DNA of 35,418 nt from Microcystis sp. T1-4 (GCF_000297435.1 NZ_CAIP01000031.1:1-35418); one strand, 5' to 3'. Counted from the stretch's first letter, positions 1 through 7,434 are shown. A program made the numbers and translations. Notes: a model not told the origin generated them from the letters alone.

Positions 1-1
1 C

Positions 2-88
2 TTCGGCCGTGAGCTCAGCCGAACGGTGCTGCGCCGTCCACTTGGTTTTCGAGACTGGCCTTTTAATTCTAACGTAAAGCCAACCTAG
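2..88 (+). CDS. TnpB (IS200/IS605 OrfB) C-terminus, partial
   Basis: Frame 2 is open from the window edge to a TAG at 86-88. It begins FGRELSRTVL, which resembles the extreme C-terminus of IS200/IS605 TnpB proteins, the RNA-guided nucleases of these transposons. Only about 28 residues lie in the window and the catalytic RuvC region would be to the left, so intactness cannot be judged. In this family the tnpB 3' end also encodes the omegaRNA scaffold, so this stretch may be transcribed as guide RNA. The assignment rests on a remembered C-terminal pattern and on the IS-like end that follows. Confidence 0.55.
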   Translation, partial: FGRELSRTVLRRPLGFRDWPFNSNVKPT

Positions 89-108
89 AACGGCGGGGTT
101 TCAGACCC
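71..108 (+). mobile_element. Putative IS200/IS605 right end
   Basis: This stretch (AACGTAAAGCC ... GGGGTTTCAGACC) matches 29634-29670 at about 30 of 37 positions with no gaps. Here it directly follows a TnpB-like C-terminus, which is where the right end of such an element should be. The element would therefore end within about 10 bp of the PIN gene start, and the adjacent PIN sequence would occupy the omegaRNA guide position. The exact cleavage site is not determined. Confidence 0.5.
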
Positions 109-118
109 AAAATTTCCG

Positions 119-469
119 ATGATCGCTCGGTTCGCTCCCACGGTAGATTTTTTTACGACCGATCGCTGTTACGCCGACGCAAGACGATATTTACCGATTC
201 TTTTCGAGAAACGCGACCTAGGGAGCGAGGACGCGATGGCAGTCTTGGAAGGTTTGACCGGTTGGGTGCGGATCGTGGATAACAGCCTGTACGCTTCTTA
301 CGAGGGGGAGGCTAGAAAACGCATCGCCGCGCGGGATGTGGACGATTGGCCAGTCGTGGCGCTGGCTTTATTGCTGGAATGCCCGATCTGGACGGAAGAC
401 GCGGATTTTTTCGGCACGGGGGTGGCAACCTGGACGAGCAATCGGGTTCACCTGTATTTCGGTGAGTGA
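119..469 (+). CDS. PIN-domain protein (VapC-like), probably 5'-truncated
   Basis: The 116-aa product has the C-terminal half of a PIN ribonuclease fold, including RDVDDWPVVALALLLECPIW followed by TEDADFF. Both blocks carry the conserved acidic residues of the PIN active site. PIN toxins cleave RNA and are normally paired with an antitoxin. The usual N-terminal start, a beta strand ending in an invariant Asp (VVDANxL type), is absent: the frame is open only back to position 89 and then enters the IS right end. The most likely reading is that IS insertion removed the first 20-25 residues, leaving a catalytically impaired remnant. No antitoxin gene is visible. Confidence 0.6.
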   Translation: MIARFAPTVDFFTTDRCYADARRYLPILFEKRDLGSEDAMAVLEGLTGWVRIVDNSLYASYEGEARKRIAARDVDDWPVVALALLLECPIWTEDADFFGTGVATWTSNRVHLYFGE

Positions 470-620
470 ACGACGGCGATCACAACAATGTCCGATATTC
501 TGGTGAATTCGTAAGAATCGAAGATATCCCGCCGTAGTCGGTGGGTATCGCCCTGGACTAGGTGCGCTTCCCAACTTTGCGAGCGTTGGATGAGTTTGGC
601 TAGGGTTAATCTCAGACCGG
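448..620 (-). pseudogene. RelE/ParE-like toxin remnant
   Basis: Read on the minus strand, this segment ends in RRDIFDSYEFTRISDI followed by VVIAVVH. That resembles the C-terminal strand of RelE/ParE toxins, where a motif like FPYxIxYRI...IVVIAVxH is typical. Relative to that pattern a few residues are missing and the usual R-x-P-x-Y-W ending is altered. Upstream, the open frame runs straight into the MITE at 629-838, so the gene has no proper N-terminus. It converges on the PIN gene and overlaps its last 22 bp. This is a weak family call; the truncation by the MITE is clear. Confidence 0.3.
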
Positions 621-846
621 CTAGATAGGGTTTGCTGAATAAATTTGAAATGTAGGCAAAGTAAAGGTTTTGGGGCTTTTCTCGCGAAACAGGTGCAAGA
701 TTTTGAGAGAATCGTCGTTCAAAACCTTGCGTCTTCATCGGCCCGCGTCCTGTAGGGGCGAAGCATTCGGACAATAACCTATCGGTGAAAAGGTAGATTT
801 TCTATCCGAATGCTTCGCCCGTACTTATTCAGCAAACCCTAGATAG
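621..846. mobile_element. 210-bp MITE (629-838) with 8-bp target duplication
   Basis: The 14-bp ends GGTTTGCTGAATAA and TTATTCAGCAAACC are perfect inverted repeats at 629-642 and 825-838. CTAGATAG occurs immediately outside on both sides (621-628 and 839-846), a perfect 8-bp target duplication. There is no transposase frame inside. A second, internal inverted repeat of 20 bp (752-771 and 805-824, one mismatch) could fold into a long hairpin. A partial end-like sequence, CTTGCTGAATAAAT, lies just outside at 849-862, suggesting a nested or neighbouring relative. Confidence 0.8.
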
Positions 847-1030
847 AGCTTGCTGAATAAATCTAAAAACTCTGTTGGATTGCAGAGAATGACATTTGAG
901 GGAATGAAACGACCCTACCCCCAAACCCCAGGTAATTGACCCCCTAAACTAATACACTTGTTCTATAGCCTGCCTAAAAAAATTCCAGAAAAGGGAATGA
1001 GGGAAAAAAGGGAAAAAAAGGGGAAAAGGG
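847..1030. other. Intergenic stretch downstream of the conflict operon
   Basis: No gene is seen here. It holds a fragment related to the MITE end, then a purine-rich tract (1000-1030, runs of GGGAAAAAA) immediately 3' of the DGR-like variable region. On the minus strand, 975-1000 can form a weak hairpin (ATTCC/GGAAT) followed by a run of T, a possible terminator. No template repeat resembling the variable codons is present. Confidence 0.5.
976..999 (-). terminator. Weak rho-independent-like terminator
   Basis: On the minus strand the sequence reads ATTCC, a 7-nt loop, GGAAT, then seven T residues, about 30 bp after the stop codon at 1031. The stem is only 5-6 bp. It could instead be the post-VR hairpin that some DGR targets carry. 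The call is tentative. Confidence 0.3.
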
Positions 1031-3556
1031 TTACAAAGTCCTCCCAGCACCGCACACCACCCGAAAACCGCTGTCGAAGTTGACGTCGCGGCGGAAGAAC
1101 TCGAAGCGGAAAGCAGAACGGCAGAGATTCGGATAGTTGTACCAACAACCGCCCCGCAATACAGAATCTCGGTCATCTGTCAATAGTTTATTTATACTAT
1201 TCAATAAGTTTTCATAACGATTATCAATATTTTTTTCGTCCCAAACGCTCCCGTCTGTGGGCGGTGCGCCTTGATAACCTCTGTGCCACGGATCTAAACA
1301 CCACTCCCAAACATTCCCGTGCATATCGTACAGCCCAAAGGCGTTGGGGGGATAGGAGCGGACGGGGGTGGTTTTCTTTGGGGATTTTTTCGCCTTTTCT
1401 TGTTGATAGACTATTGAACTATCGTAATTCGCCAGTTCTCCCGTGATCGTCTCGCCAAAGTGGAAGGGAGTGGTTGTTCCCGCTCTACAAGCGTATTCCC
1501 ACTCGGCCTCGCTCGGTAAACGGTAATTTTTTCCCGTGTGACGGGACAGACGGGCGCAGAATTCGATCGCATCGTACCATCTCACGCGCTCGACGGGGTT
1601 ATTATCACTTTCCTTAAACTCCGCAGGGTCTGGATCGAGGTCTTTTCCCTCCCTCGGTAGGTGGGCCACGAACCGCCATTGCGCCCGTGTAATCAGAGTC
1701 TGGCTCAGGTAGAAAGCACTGACGCTCACGGGGTGTTGGGGTTTTTCATCCTCGTTATCGTACTTTTCTCCCGGTGAACCCATCAGGAAAGTTCCCCCCG
1801 GGATAGCAACCATAGTCAGGGGTTCGATGCCCTCCCCTAGGGGTTCTTGGTAGTAGTAGGCCTCCCGGGGTTCTCTTTTGGTAATTTCTCCCCGTTTATC
1901 GACGTATAGGGTCTCGAAGCTGAATTTTAGGAGTTTTTCGGGGGTCAAGATTTCCTGTTTTCGCTGCCTCACTCTCTCCTCGATGTTTTGGGCGATATCG
2001 GCGTACTCTCCCCCCCAAGTGCGGAGAACAGCCGCGTCCACCTCAGCGAAATAGAGAGAGCGATCGCTGACTGCATCCTCTAGAGAACCCTGTGGATTAG
2101 GGATTAGAGCCGAAAAATCGCGAAATTCACCGTAATGGTCGCGAATATAATCGCCGATGCCGCGCCAAATATCGATCGTGCGTCTAGCGGCACTATCTGC
2201 CAACAGTAGCTGACGAATGCCGGGGTAAAAATCGTACCAAGCATCCGGAACCGTCGCTCCCTCCGGACTAAAGGTAGATTTTTCGACCAGTCCGCTAAAA
2301 AAGACCTCCGCTAGATGCCAATGTTTACTATCGGGTAAAAATCGCCGCTGTGCCAATCGCATCACCGGAGGAATCAGGGGAACGGCCGCCAGCACTTTAG
2401 CCAGTTCTCGGGCCAAGGGACTGGCATCGATTAAAAAGCCTCTCAATAACTCTTCCGGGGGTTCCGCTTCCGGAGCGGCTGCCTCTTCTTCTCCGGTTTC
2501 ACCCATATTCACCCCCGCAGTGGTTGCTCCCATTAAAACCCCCTGAATGGAGTTACCACCGCTCCCAGCGATAAATTTCGCCCAGGTTGCAAAGTGAGCG
2601 GGGGATAGATTGAAAATAGGGAACCGATAGAGAATCTGCTTCGTGCGGAGTCTTTCCCCCACTTGCAGTATTGCGTTGGCAGAAGCGGGACCCGGTGCGA
2701 TCAAAGGCCGGAGGATCGCCCCCTCTAAAGCGGTTCGTTGCCATAGCTCCTGCGGGAAAATGTGAGCGATGGTGACGGGGTGTTCTTTGCCCAGATCCGC
2801 TAGGGTGGCGAAGGCAGACCCCGATCGCCAAGCTTTCCCCAAAGTATCGGTTAGGACAATAAAAAGTCGATTTCCAGAGGGTGCAACCAGACTGCGAGGG
2901 TTCCGTTCGATTTGCCCAGCGCCGGAAAGCAAACGAGCTTCATTTTCACCCGTCTCGAACCACCAAACCCGCACGTCCCTAAAAAAGCCTTGCCAACGGA
3001 AGAGAGTGGTCATTCCCCCCGCTAGATCTCCCCAAAATTCCATCGGGGGAGAGCGATCGATCAACAGGTGAACCTCTAACCAACGTTCTAGGGGGGGACG
3101 GAAAGCGAGCATCGGTAATCCCCCCGCTTCGGCCGTCCGTTCCACCGTAACCTCGATATCCAACTCGTCGGCCCGTAATCCAGGCACGCGACGCGCTAGG
3201 GGGAGAATTGCCTTACTGATGGCGGTGGGTTCGGGTATTGGAAAGGGATCGGGGACACGAACGGGAGAAGAACGATCGCTCTCGACCGAATCGCGCTTCC
3301 GGGAGGTCTGCATCGGGCGATCGATGTTTTCGGGATAGGCAACGGGGAGCGTTGACTCGATCGCTCCGGGGGGAGGGGTTTTTTCACCGCTGCCGGATGA
3401 CCGGTTATCCTCCTTATCATTAGATGAGGTTGCTTCCGAATGTTCAGACTGCTCGATCGACCAAGGCGCGATAATTCGATCGAGGTAAGCAGCGCACCAG
3501 ATCAGTTCTGCCATTTCCCTCTCGTCTTCCCACCAGATAGCTTTTTTCCCTTCCAT
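1031..3556 (-). CDS. SAV_2336/vWA-like domain fused to FGE-sulfatase (CLec) domain; DGR-type variable C-terminus
   Basis: The 841-aa protein has a charged, Pro-rich N-terminal linker (to about residue 110) and a SAV_2336-N/vWA-like domain (about 115-345). That domain has a degenerate MIDAS-like DRSPPM near residue 165 and IVLTDTLGKAW. A helical middle (about 375-570) precedes a C-terminal FGE-sulfatase/C-type-lectin-fold domain (about 577-841: MVAIPGGTFLMGSPG, LPSEAEWEYACRAG, GNVWEWCLDPW). The FGE active-site Cys pair is not conserved (RGGCWYNYPNLC), so a binding role is inferred, not formylglycine synthesis. The last 40 residues resemble a DGR variable region (separate entry). It is the last gene of a four-gene operon, 8 bp after the MoxR gene, with a G-rich RBS (GGGGGAGAG) before ATG. 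In MoxR-vWA-VMAP systems the vWA protein partners the MoxR ATPase, and the lectin domain is inferred to sense ligand. Confidence 0.85.
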   Translation of the reverse strand: MEGKKAIWWEDEREMAELIWCAAYLDRIIAPWSIEQSEHSEATSSNDKEDNRSSGSGEKTPPPGAIESTLPVAYPENIDRPMQTSRKRDSVESDRSSPVRVPDPFPIPEPTAISKAILPLARRVPGLRADELDIEVTVERTAEAGGLPMLAFRPPLERWLEVHLLIDRSPPMEFWGDLAGGMTTLFRWQGFFRDVRVWWFETGENEARLLSGAGQIERNPRSLVAPSGNRLFIVLTDTLGKAWRSGSAFATLADLGKEHPVTIAHIFPQELWQRTALEGAILRPLIAPGPASANAILQVGERLRTKQILYRFPIFNLSPAHFATWAKFIAGSGGNSIQGVLMGATTAGVNMGETGEEEAAAPEAEPPEELLRGFLIDASPLARELAKVLAAVPLIPPVMRLAQRRFLPDSKHWHLAEVFFSGLVEKSTFSPEGATVPDAWYDFYPGIRQLLLADSAARRTIDIWRGIGDYIRDHYGEFRDFSALIPNPQGSLEDAVSDRSLYFAEVDAAVLRTWGGEYADIAQNIEERVRQRKQEILTPEKLLKFSFETLYVDKRGEITKREPREAYYYQEPLGEGIEPLTMVAIPGGTFLMGSPGEKYDNEDEKPQHPVSVSAFYLSQTLITRAQWRFVAHLPREGKDLDPDPAEFKESDNNPVERVRWYDAIEFCARLSRHTGKNYRLPSEAEWEYACRAGTTTPFHFGETITGELANYDSSIVYQQEKAKKSPKKTTPVRSYPPNAFGLYDMHGNVWEWCLDPWHRGYQGAPPTDGSVWDEKNIDNRYENLLNSINKLLTDDRDSVLRGGCWYNYPNLCRSAFRFEFFRRDVNFDSGFRVVCGAGRTL
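1034..1153 (-). other. Putative diversity-generating retroelement variable repeat (VR)
   Basis: This covers codons 802-841 of the sensor gene. The frame RGG-x-W...CRSA...GFRVVC is the classic end of cyanobacterial DGR variable proteins, in which template Asn codons (AAC) are scattered between constant residues. Codons 816-829 are TTC CGC TTC GAG TTC, then TTC CGC CGC GAC GTC, then AAC TTC GAC AGC: 13 of 14 keep a third-position C while the first two bases vary. This is the footprint of adenine-specific mutagenesis of AAC-rich template DNA. The constant 3' part (GFRVVC to the stop) would be the initiation-of-mutagenic-homology zone. No template repeat or reverse transcriptase lies in the window, so a DGR acting from elsewhere is inferred. 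Confidence 0.75.
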
Positions 3557-3564
3557 CTCTCCCC

Positions 3565-4662
3565 CTACCCTTGCAAGGATTTAAAGATGGTGTCTAGCAG
3601 CTTGCTATCGGTGGCGGTGAGGTCGTTTCCCTGTAGTAACAGATAGACCGCGTTGAGCAGTTGATCGGTGGCTAGTTTGTCTTTGCGTTTGATTCGATCG
3701 AGAAATTCCCGGATCAGATTTCTGGCCGGTTCTTCCAATTGATTCAGGCTCTCCGGGGGGAAACGTTGCTCTAGTATCCGATAGAAATCATCCTCGTTAT
3801 TGGGTTGTTCTAGTCTTAAACGCAAACATCGACGCAGGAAAGCGGGGGGAAACTCCCGGGCCTCGTTACTGGTCATGAATACTAGGGGGAACTCCTGACA
3901 AGACACACAACCTCGATCAATCGGGATTTTCTCCTCGCTGTCGTCCTGTTGACCGCGATAGGGAAGAACCGATTGGTCGCCGGTTTTTAATCGTGTCAAT
4001 TCTGGGATCTCAAAAAATCCCTCCTCGAAAATATGGAGGAGATCGTTAGGCATATCGATATCGCTTTTATCGATCTCATCAATTAGCAGCACCGCCGGTC
4101 GTCCGGGACGGGATCGATAAAAAGCCATCCCCATGGGACCTAATCTTAGATAGCTGCCGATATCTGGTTCCTCGTACTTTCCCCCCTCTCCCACTTTCTG
4201 TCTTTGTAGGGAAGCTTCCTGTAACCGTCCGATCGCATCGTAGGCATAAAGACCCTCTTTAAGGGTGGTGCGGGAAACGATCGACCAACGGTAGGGGCCG
4301 GGTAGTCCCAATTCCCGCGCCACTGCGTAGGCCAGGGAAGTCTTGCCGGCGCCGGGGTTGCCCTCGATCAGTAGGGGACGACGCAAACAGAGGGCAGCAT
4401 TCACCAATTCCACCGCTTTCCTATCCGCGACGAATCCTAAAGCCCTAGGGTCGATTTTTCCCTGTTCGGGCGGTATTTCCTGCGATTTTGCCGCTTTTGT
4501 CCATTCTTCCGGGGACAGGCTAAAACTGCGCCAAGGGGGTGGCGGTGGGATGCGATCGAGGTGTTTTCTTTGTTCTTTGGGTGTGGGTAAACTATCGGCG
4601 CTCAGGGTCAAACCCCGATAGATGCGAAGGTCTTCTGCTTTGGTAACTGGTTTATTGGCCAT
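3565..4662 (-). CDS. MoxR-type AAA+ ATPase of a ternary conflict system
   Basis: This 365-aa AAA+ ATPase has Walker A GNPGAGKT (101-108), Walker B VLLIDE (191-196), sensor-1 Asn in FMTSNEARE (near 266) and an arginine-finger-like FLRRCLR (near 277). MoxR ATPases remodel protein complexes together with vWA proteins. This one overlaps the upstream caspase/VMAP gene by 11 bp and is followed 8 bp later by the vWA-like/FGE gene, so co-translation is likely. The N-terminal 75 residues are Pro-rich and poorly conserved. An insertion with CVSC (252-255), between the Walker B and sensor regions, resembles a small metal-binding or redox loop. A role as the NTP-dependent switch that licenses the effector proteins is inferred from the published gene logic. 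Confidence 0.88.
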   Translation of the reverse strand: MANKPVTKAEDLRIYRGLTLSADSLPTPKEQRKHLDRIPPPPPWRSFSLSPEEWTKAAKSQEIPPEQGKIDPRALGFVADRKAVELVNAALCLRRPLLIEGNPGAGKTSLAYAVARELGLPGPYRWSIVSRTTLKEGLYAYDAIGRLQEASLQRQKVGEGGKYEEPDIGSYLRLGPMGMAFYRSRPGRPAVLLIDEIDKSDIDMPNDLLHIFEEGFFEIPELTRLKTGDQSVLPYRGQQDDSEEKIPIDRGCVSCQEFPLVFMTSNEAREFPPAFLRRCLRLRLEQPNNEDDFYRILEQRFPPESLNQLEEPARNLIREFLDRIKRKDKLATDQLLNAVYLLLQGNDLTATDSKLLDTIFKSLQG

Positions 4663-6502
4663 TGGATTCCACCACTCTCGTGTTTAGAGGTCTTGGTCTC
4701 GGGGAGGGTTTGGGGTATAGATCGTCCCAGAAAAGGGCGATTTTTCGCTCGTTTCTGCGTAATTCTTTGATATTATCGGGCCAGTTTCTCCATTCCGAGG
4801 GTTTTAGATCGTTATCTGTCATCGGTTCGCCGGCGTTTCGACTCCAGACGGCGATCGGCAGGGATTCCACGATCTCTTCCAGATCGGCGATCGATGGTTC
4901 GGTTCCGATGTAGTAATGTTTTTGGTTAAGATCGCTATTATTTTCCCATAAAGCTCTCTTGATCTCCTCGATCTTGTCGCGTATTTCTCGGAAATCTTCA
5001 TCGAAATAGCGATCGAAGGAGTTAATAAAAACAGGATACTCGTATCCGATAGATGGCCCCTCACCGGTTCTAAACTTAATATCTTCTAGGGAGTGTTTCA
5101 GCAAAGCAAATGGAAGGAAAAATTCAATCTCTAGTCTCACTCGATCGGGTAAATAGTAAAACATTTCAGGAATTACCTGATAGAAACTATTTTGCATTTC
5201 TTCTAACATAAAACCTTGTTCTTTTTTATAGATATTCCATAACTTAATTTTATTGTTTATTCCCACAAAAAACATCGTATTTACATGAAAATATTCTGTT
5301 TGTAAGCCAGTATTATTCTGTTTATCAATTGCGGGTGAGATTACAATTTGTATTCTTCCTTCTAGTTCGATATTTTTATTAAATTTATCCCACAATTCTC
5401 TCGCATATTTTTTGATTGTGTCTAACTGCACACCATCCCTATATCGAACAGCTTCACCTTTCCAAGTATCAATATCTTCAGCAATATCTAGGGTTTCATT
5501 CTTAAATAACTTCAACCTGCACCATTCAGAAAATAAAATCAAAGGACATATTTCTTTATTAACTGGCTTACTAGATAAATCTTTTAGTTTTCCTCTAAGC
5601 TCTTCTATGTTTGAAATAGATGATGATTTGGGATCCTCATAGACTAACAGAAAAGAGTTGATTAAAAATAAACTATTATCGGAATTAATATTTAAAATAT
5701 TGAAAAGGTTTTCGATTAAATTAAATCGTTGATTTTCCCATTTTTGGTCAGCTTTAGGATAAGTAGGAAAAAACCTAGCATAGGTTTCAATTCCTAGCGC
5801 AGAATAATTAACACGCTGATTACTGTCAACATTCTGGTTCATTTTATCAACCAACAAACCTAGATCGACATATCCATAATGGGAATAAAAATCGATCGCT
5901 TCTATATCATCGAGAGCTTGTTGCAGCGATCGGGATAAAACGCCTTCGATCGCTGTATCTTTTGACCTACAAGCTGCCATAACATGAATAGCTATATTAG
6001 CTCCTCGAAGCGCTTCATATTGTTTGATCGCATCGCTAACGAATTTTATAATATCTCCCGCACCACTTTGGGAGTAACAAGTATCAATAATATAGAGAAC
6101 TTGAGAGATGGTTACTTGCTTATTTTTAATAGGACGAACTAAGTCTTGAGTCGGTAAAGCCGTTGAAGGTATATCGTCACTATTTGTGTCTTCCAGTATG
6201 AGATAATGTCCATCCCCTTGACAATATTCGCCATGACCAGAATAGTAAAAAATAAGAATATTTTTCGTTCCATGCCGCTCTCTATCCCGAAGCCAATTAG
6301 GGAATAATTTTTTAAGATCGTTAGTTGTGGGATTCAAGTGTAAACTTGGCAGAACTCTTTCATATCCAAAACCACTGGTAAACAGACTGTTCACCAATTC
6401 TAAATCCGTCTCGACGCTGGGTAATTGCTCGAATGCGTTGTAATCCTTTGTCCCACAAGCGATTAGATAATACTTGATTTCTTCATCCATATCATTACCC
6501 AT
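4652..6502 (-). CDS. Caspase-like (C14) protease with VMAP-C domain
   Basis: The N-terminal 250 residues form a caspase/metacaspase fold with an intact dyad: His90 in FYYSGHGE and Cys142 in YIIDTCYSQSG. The C-terminal part (about 400-616) matches the VMAP-C domain of vWA-MoxR-associated proteins: LEIEFFLPFALL, then GYEYPVFINSFDR, then IALFWDDLYPKP. The middle (about 260-400) is helical and unassigned. VMAP proteins bridge an effector to the MoxR-vWA pair, so the caspase is inferred to be the triggered effector that cleaves host proteins. The ATG at 6500-6502 shares one base with the hydrolase stop (TGATG); a TTG lies just upstream at 6505 and a second ATG at 6490. The gene is noticeably more A+T-rich than its operon partners, consistent with modular assembly or transfer. 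Confidence 0.87.
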   Translation of the reverse strand: MGNDMDEEIKYYLIACGTKDYNAFEQLPSVETDLELVNSLFTSGFGYERVLPSLHLNPTTNDLKKLFPNWLRDRERHGTKNILIFYYSGHGEYCQGDGHYLILEDTNSDDIPSTALPTQDLVRPIKNKQVTISQVLYIIDTCYSQSGAGDIIKFVSDAIKQYEALRGANIAIHVMAACRSKDTAIEGVLSRSLQQALDDIEAIDFYSHYGYVDLGLLVDKMNQNVDSNQRVNYSALGIETYARFFPTYPKADQKWENQRFNLIENLFNILNINSDNSLFLINSFLLVYEDPKSSSISNIEELRGKLKDLSSKPVNKEICPLILFSEWCRLKLFKNETLDIAEDIDTWKGEAVRYRDGVQLDTIKKYARELWDKFNKNIELEGRIQIVISPAIDKQNNTGLQTEYFHVNTMFFVGINNKIKLWNIYKKEQGFMLEEMQNSFYQVIPEMFYYLPDRVRLEIEFFLPFALLKHSLEDIKFRTGEGPSIGYEYPVFINSFDRYFDEDFREIRDKIEEIKRALWENNSDLNQKHYYIGTEPSIADLEEIVESLPIAVWSRNAGEPMTDNDLKPSEWRNWPDNIKELRRNERKIALFWDDLYPKPSPRPRPLNTRVVESNGQ

Positions 6503-7353
6503 CAATCGATTAACCCCGATCGAATCGCTTCCCCAGTTTCAACCGCCGTCAGATACCTTTTGGCATCGTGAGCCTCGCAGCCATTATAAACTAACTTATC
6601 CTCGACAGTTCCCTCAAATAAAGGGTTGAGTTGCTTTGTCAACGCCACCACATCGCCATCGTCCGCGATATTTACCCATCTTTTCACATTTCCGGGCCAG
6701 CGCCCCAGGTTATTGCGGGGGGATGGTTGCAGTCGATCGAAAATTAATTGTCTTATCCCCAAAGGAGAACCGAGAGTGACAAAGACTTTAATCGGCCATT
6801 CTGGATGCTGACATAAAGTTTCGTAACAGACGATCGAACCGAGAGAATGAGCTACAAGTACCCGCGTATCTTCACCGATACATTCTATTACTCGCTCTTG
6901 AATCTGCTGTTTTAGCTTTTGATCGTGTAAATAGCTCCCTACTTGCTTAAGATAAGAAATAACCAATTTCTCGGCAATGCTACCGAAAAACCGAGATTCA
7001 CTTAACCCCGACAAAGCTCTCTGGATAATTTTCGGGGTAGATTTTTCTCTCAAAAGGCTATCCGCATTGGGATGATTATTTTCCACTCGTTCCGTTTCTT
7101 GCCACCACAACTGGAGTAATTCTTTTTCCCAATCGGAATCGATATCATTAACATCGTAGTTCGGGATGCCGATCGCTTTCGGTTTTCCCCGAAAAATATC
7201 TCCGTAAAACGCGCAACGAAAATCGGTATCGGACTCTAACTCGGTTCCTGCGAGTTTCAATCCATCCTTGAGACTTGGCAACCACTCAGCACAAATCGTG
7301 TGGCTACCCCTAAATTCTTGCGCGATACCGTGAACACCGACAATTTTAGCCAT
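6502..7353 (-). CDS. Alpha/beta hydrolase, second effector candidate
   Basis: The 283-aa alpha/beta hydrolase has an oxyanion-hole motif VHGIAQ (7-12), a nucleophile elbow AHSLGS (Ser170), a likely acid in ADDGD (around 231-234) and a His in CEAHDAKRY (His262). No signal peptide or membrane segment is visible, so it is probably cytoplasmic. It resembles serine esterases/lipases of the PGAP1-like group; the substrate is unknown. It is the first gene of the four-gene operon and its TGA overlaps the caspase ATG by one base. Hydrolases are known effectors in NTP-dependent conflict systems, so a regulated lipase/esterase role is plausible but inferred. No clear Shine-Dalgarno sequence precedes the ATG. 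Confidence 0.8.
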   Translation of the reverse strand: MAKIVGVHGIAQEFRGSHTICAEWLPSLKDGLKLAGTELESDTDFRCAFYGDIFRGKPKAIGIPNYDVNDIDSDWEKELLQLWWQETERVENNHPNADSLLREKSTPKIIQRALSGLSESRFFGSIAEKLVISYLKQVGSYLHDQKLKQQIQERVIECIGEDTRVLVAHSLGSIVCYETLCQHPEWPIKVFVTLGSPLGIRQLIFDRLQPSPRNNLGRWPGNVKRWVNIADDGDVVALTKQLNPLFEGTVEDKLVYNGCEAHDAKRYLTAVETGEAIRSGLID

Positions 7354-7434
7354 GATCGTGCGGTTACAGAGCTTCCCTATCCCTGTTGATTTTCAATTTT
7401 AAATGGTTTTTCGCACTTGAGACCGAGAGCAAAT

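Noticed and set aside
949..1176. Open frames on the minus strand across the end of the FGE-domain gene
   Set aside because: They are alternate frames of the variable region and its purine-rich 3' flank. The FGE frame has clear domain similarity.
1031..1840. Formylglycine-generating (sulfatase-activating) enzyme
   Set aside because: The fold matches, but the active-site Cys pair is not conserved and no sulfatase gene is near. A ligand-binding role fits better.
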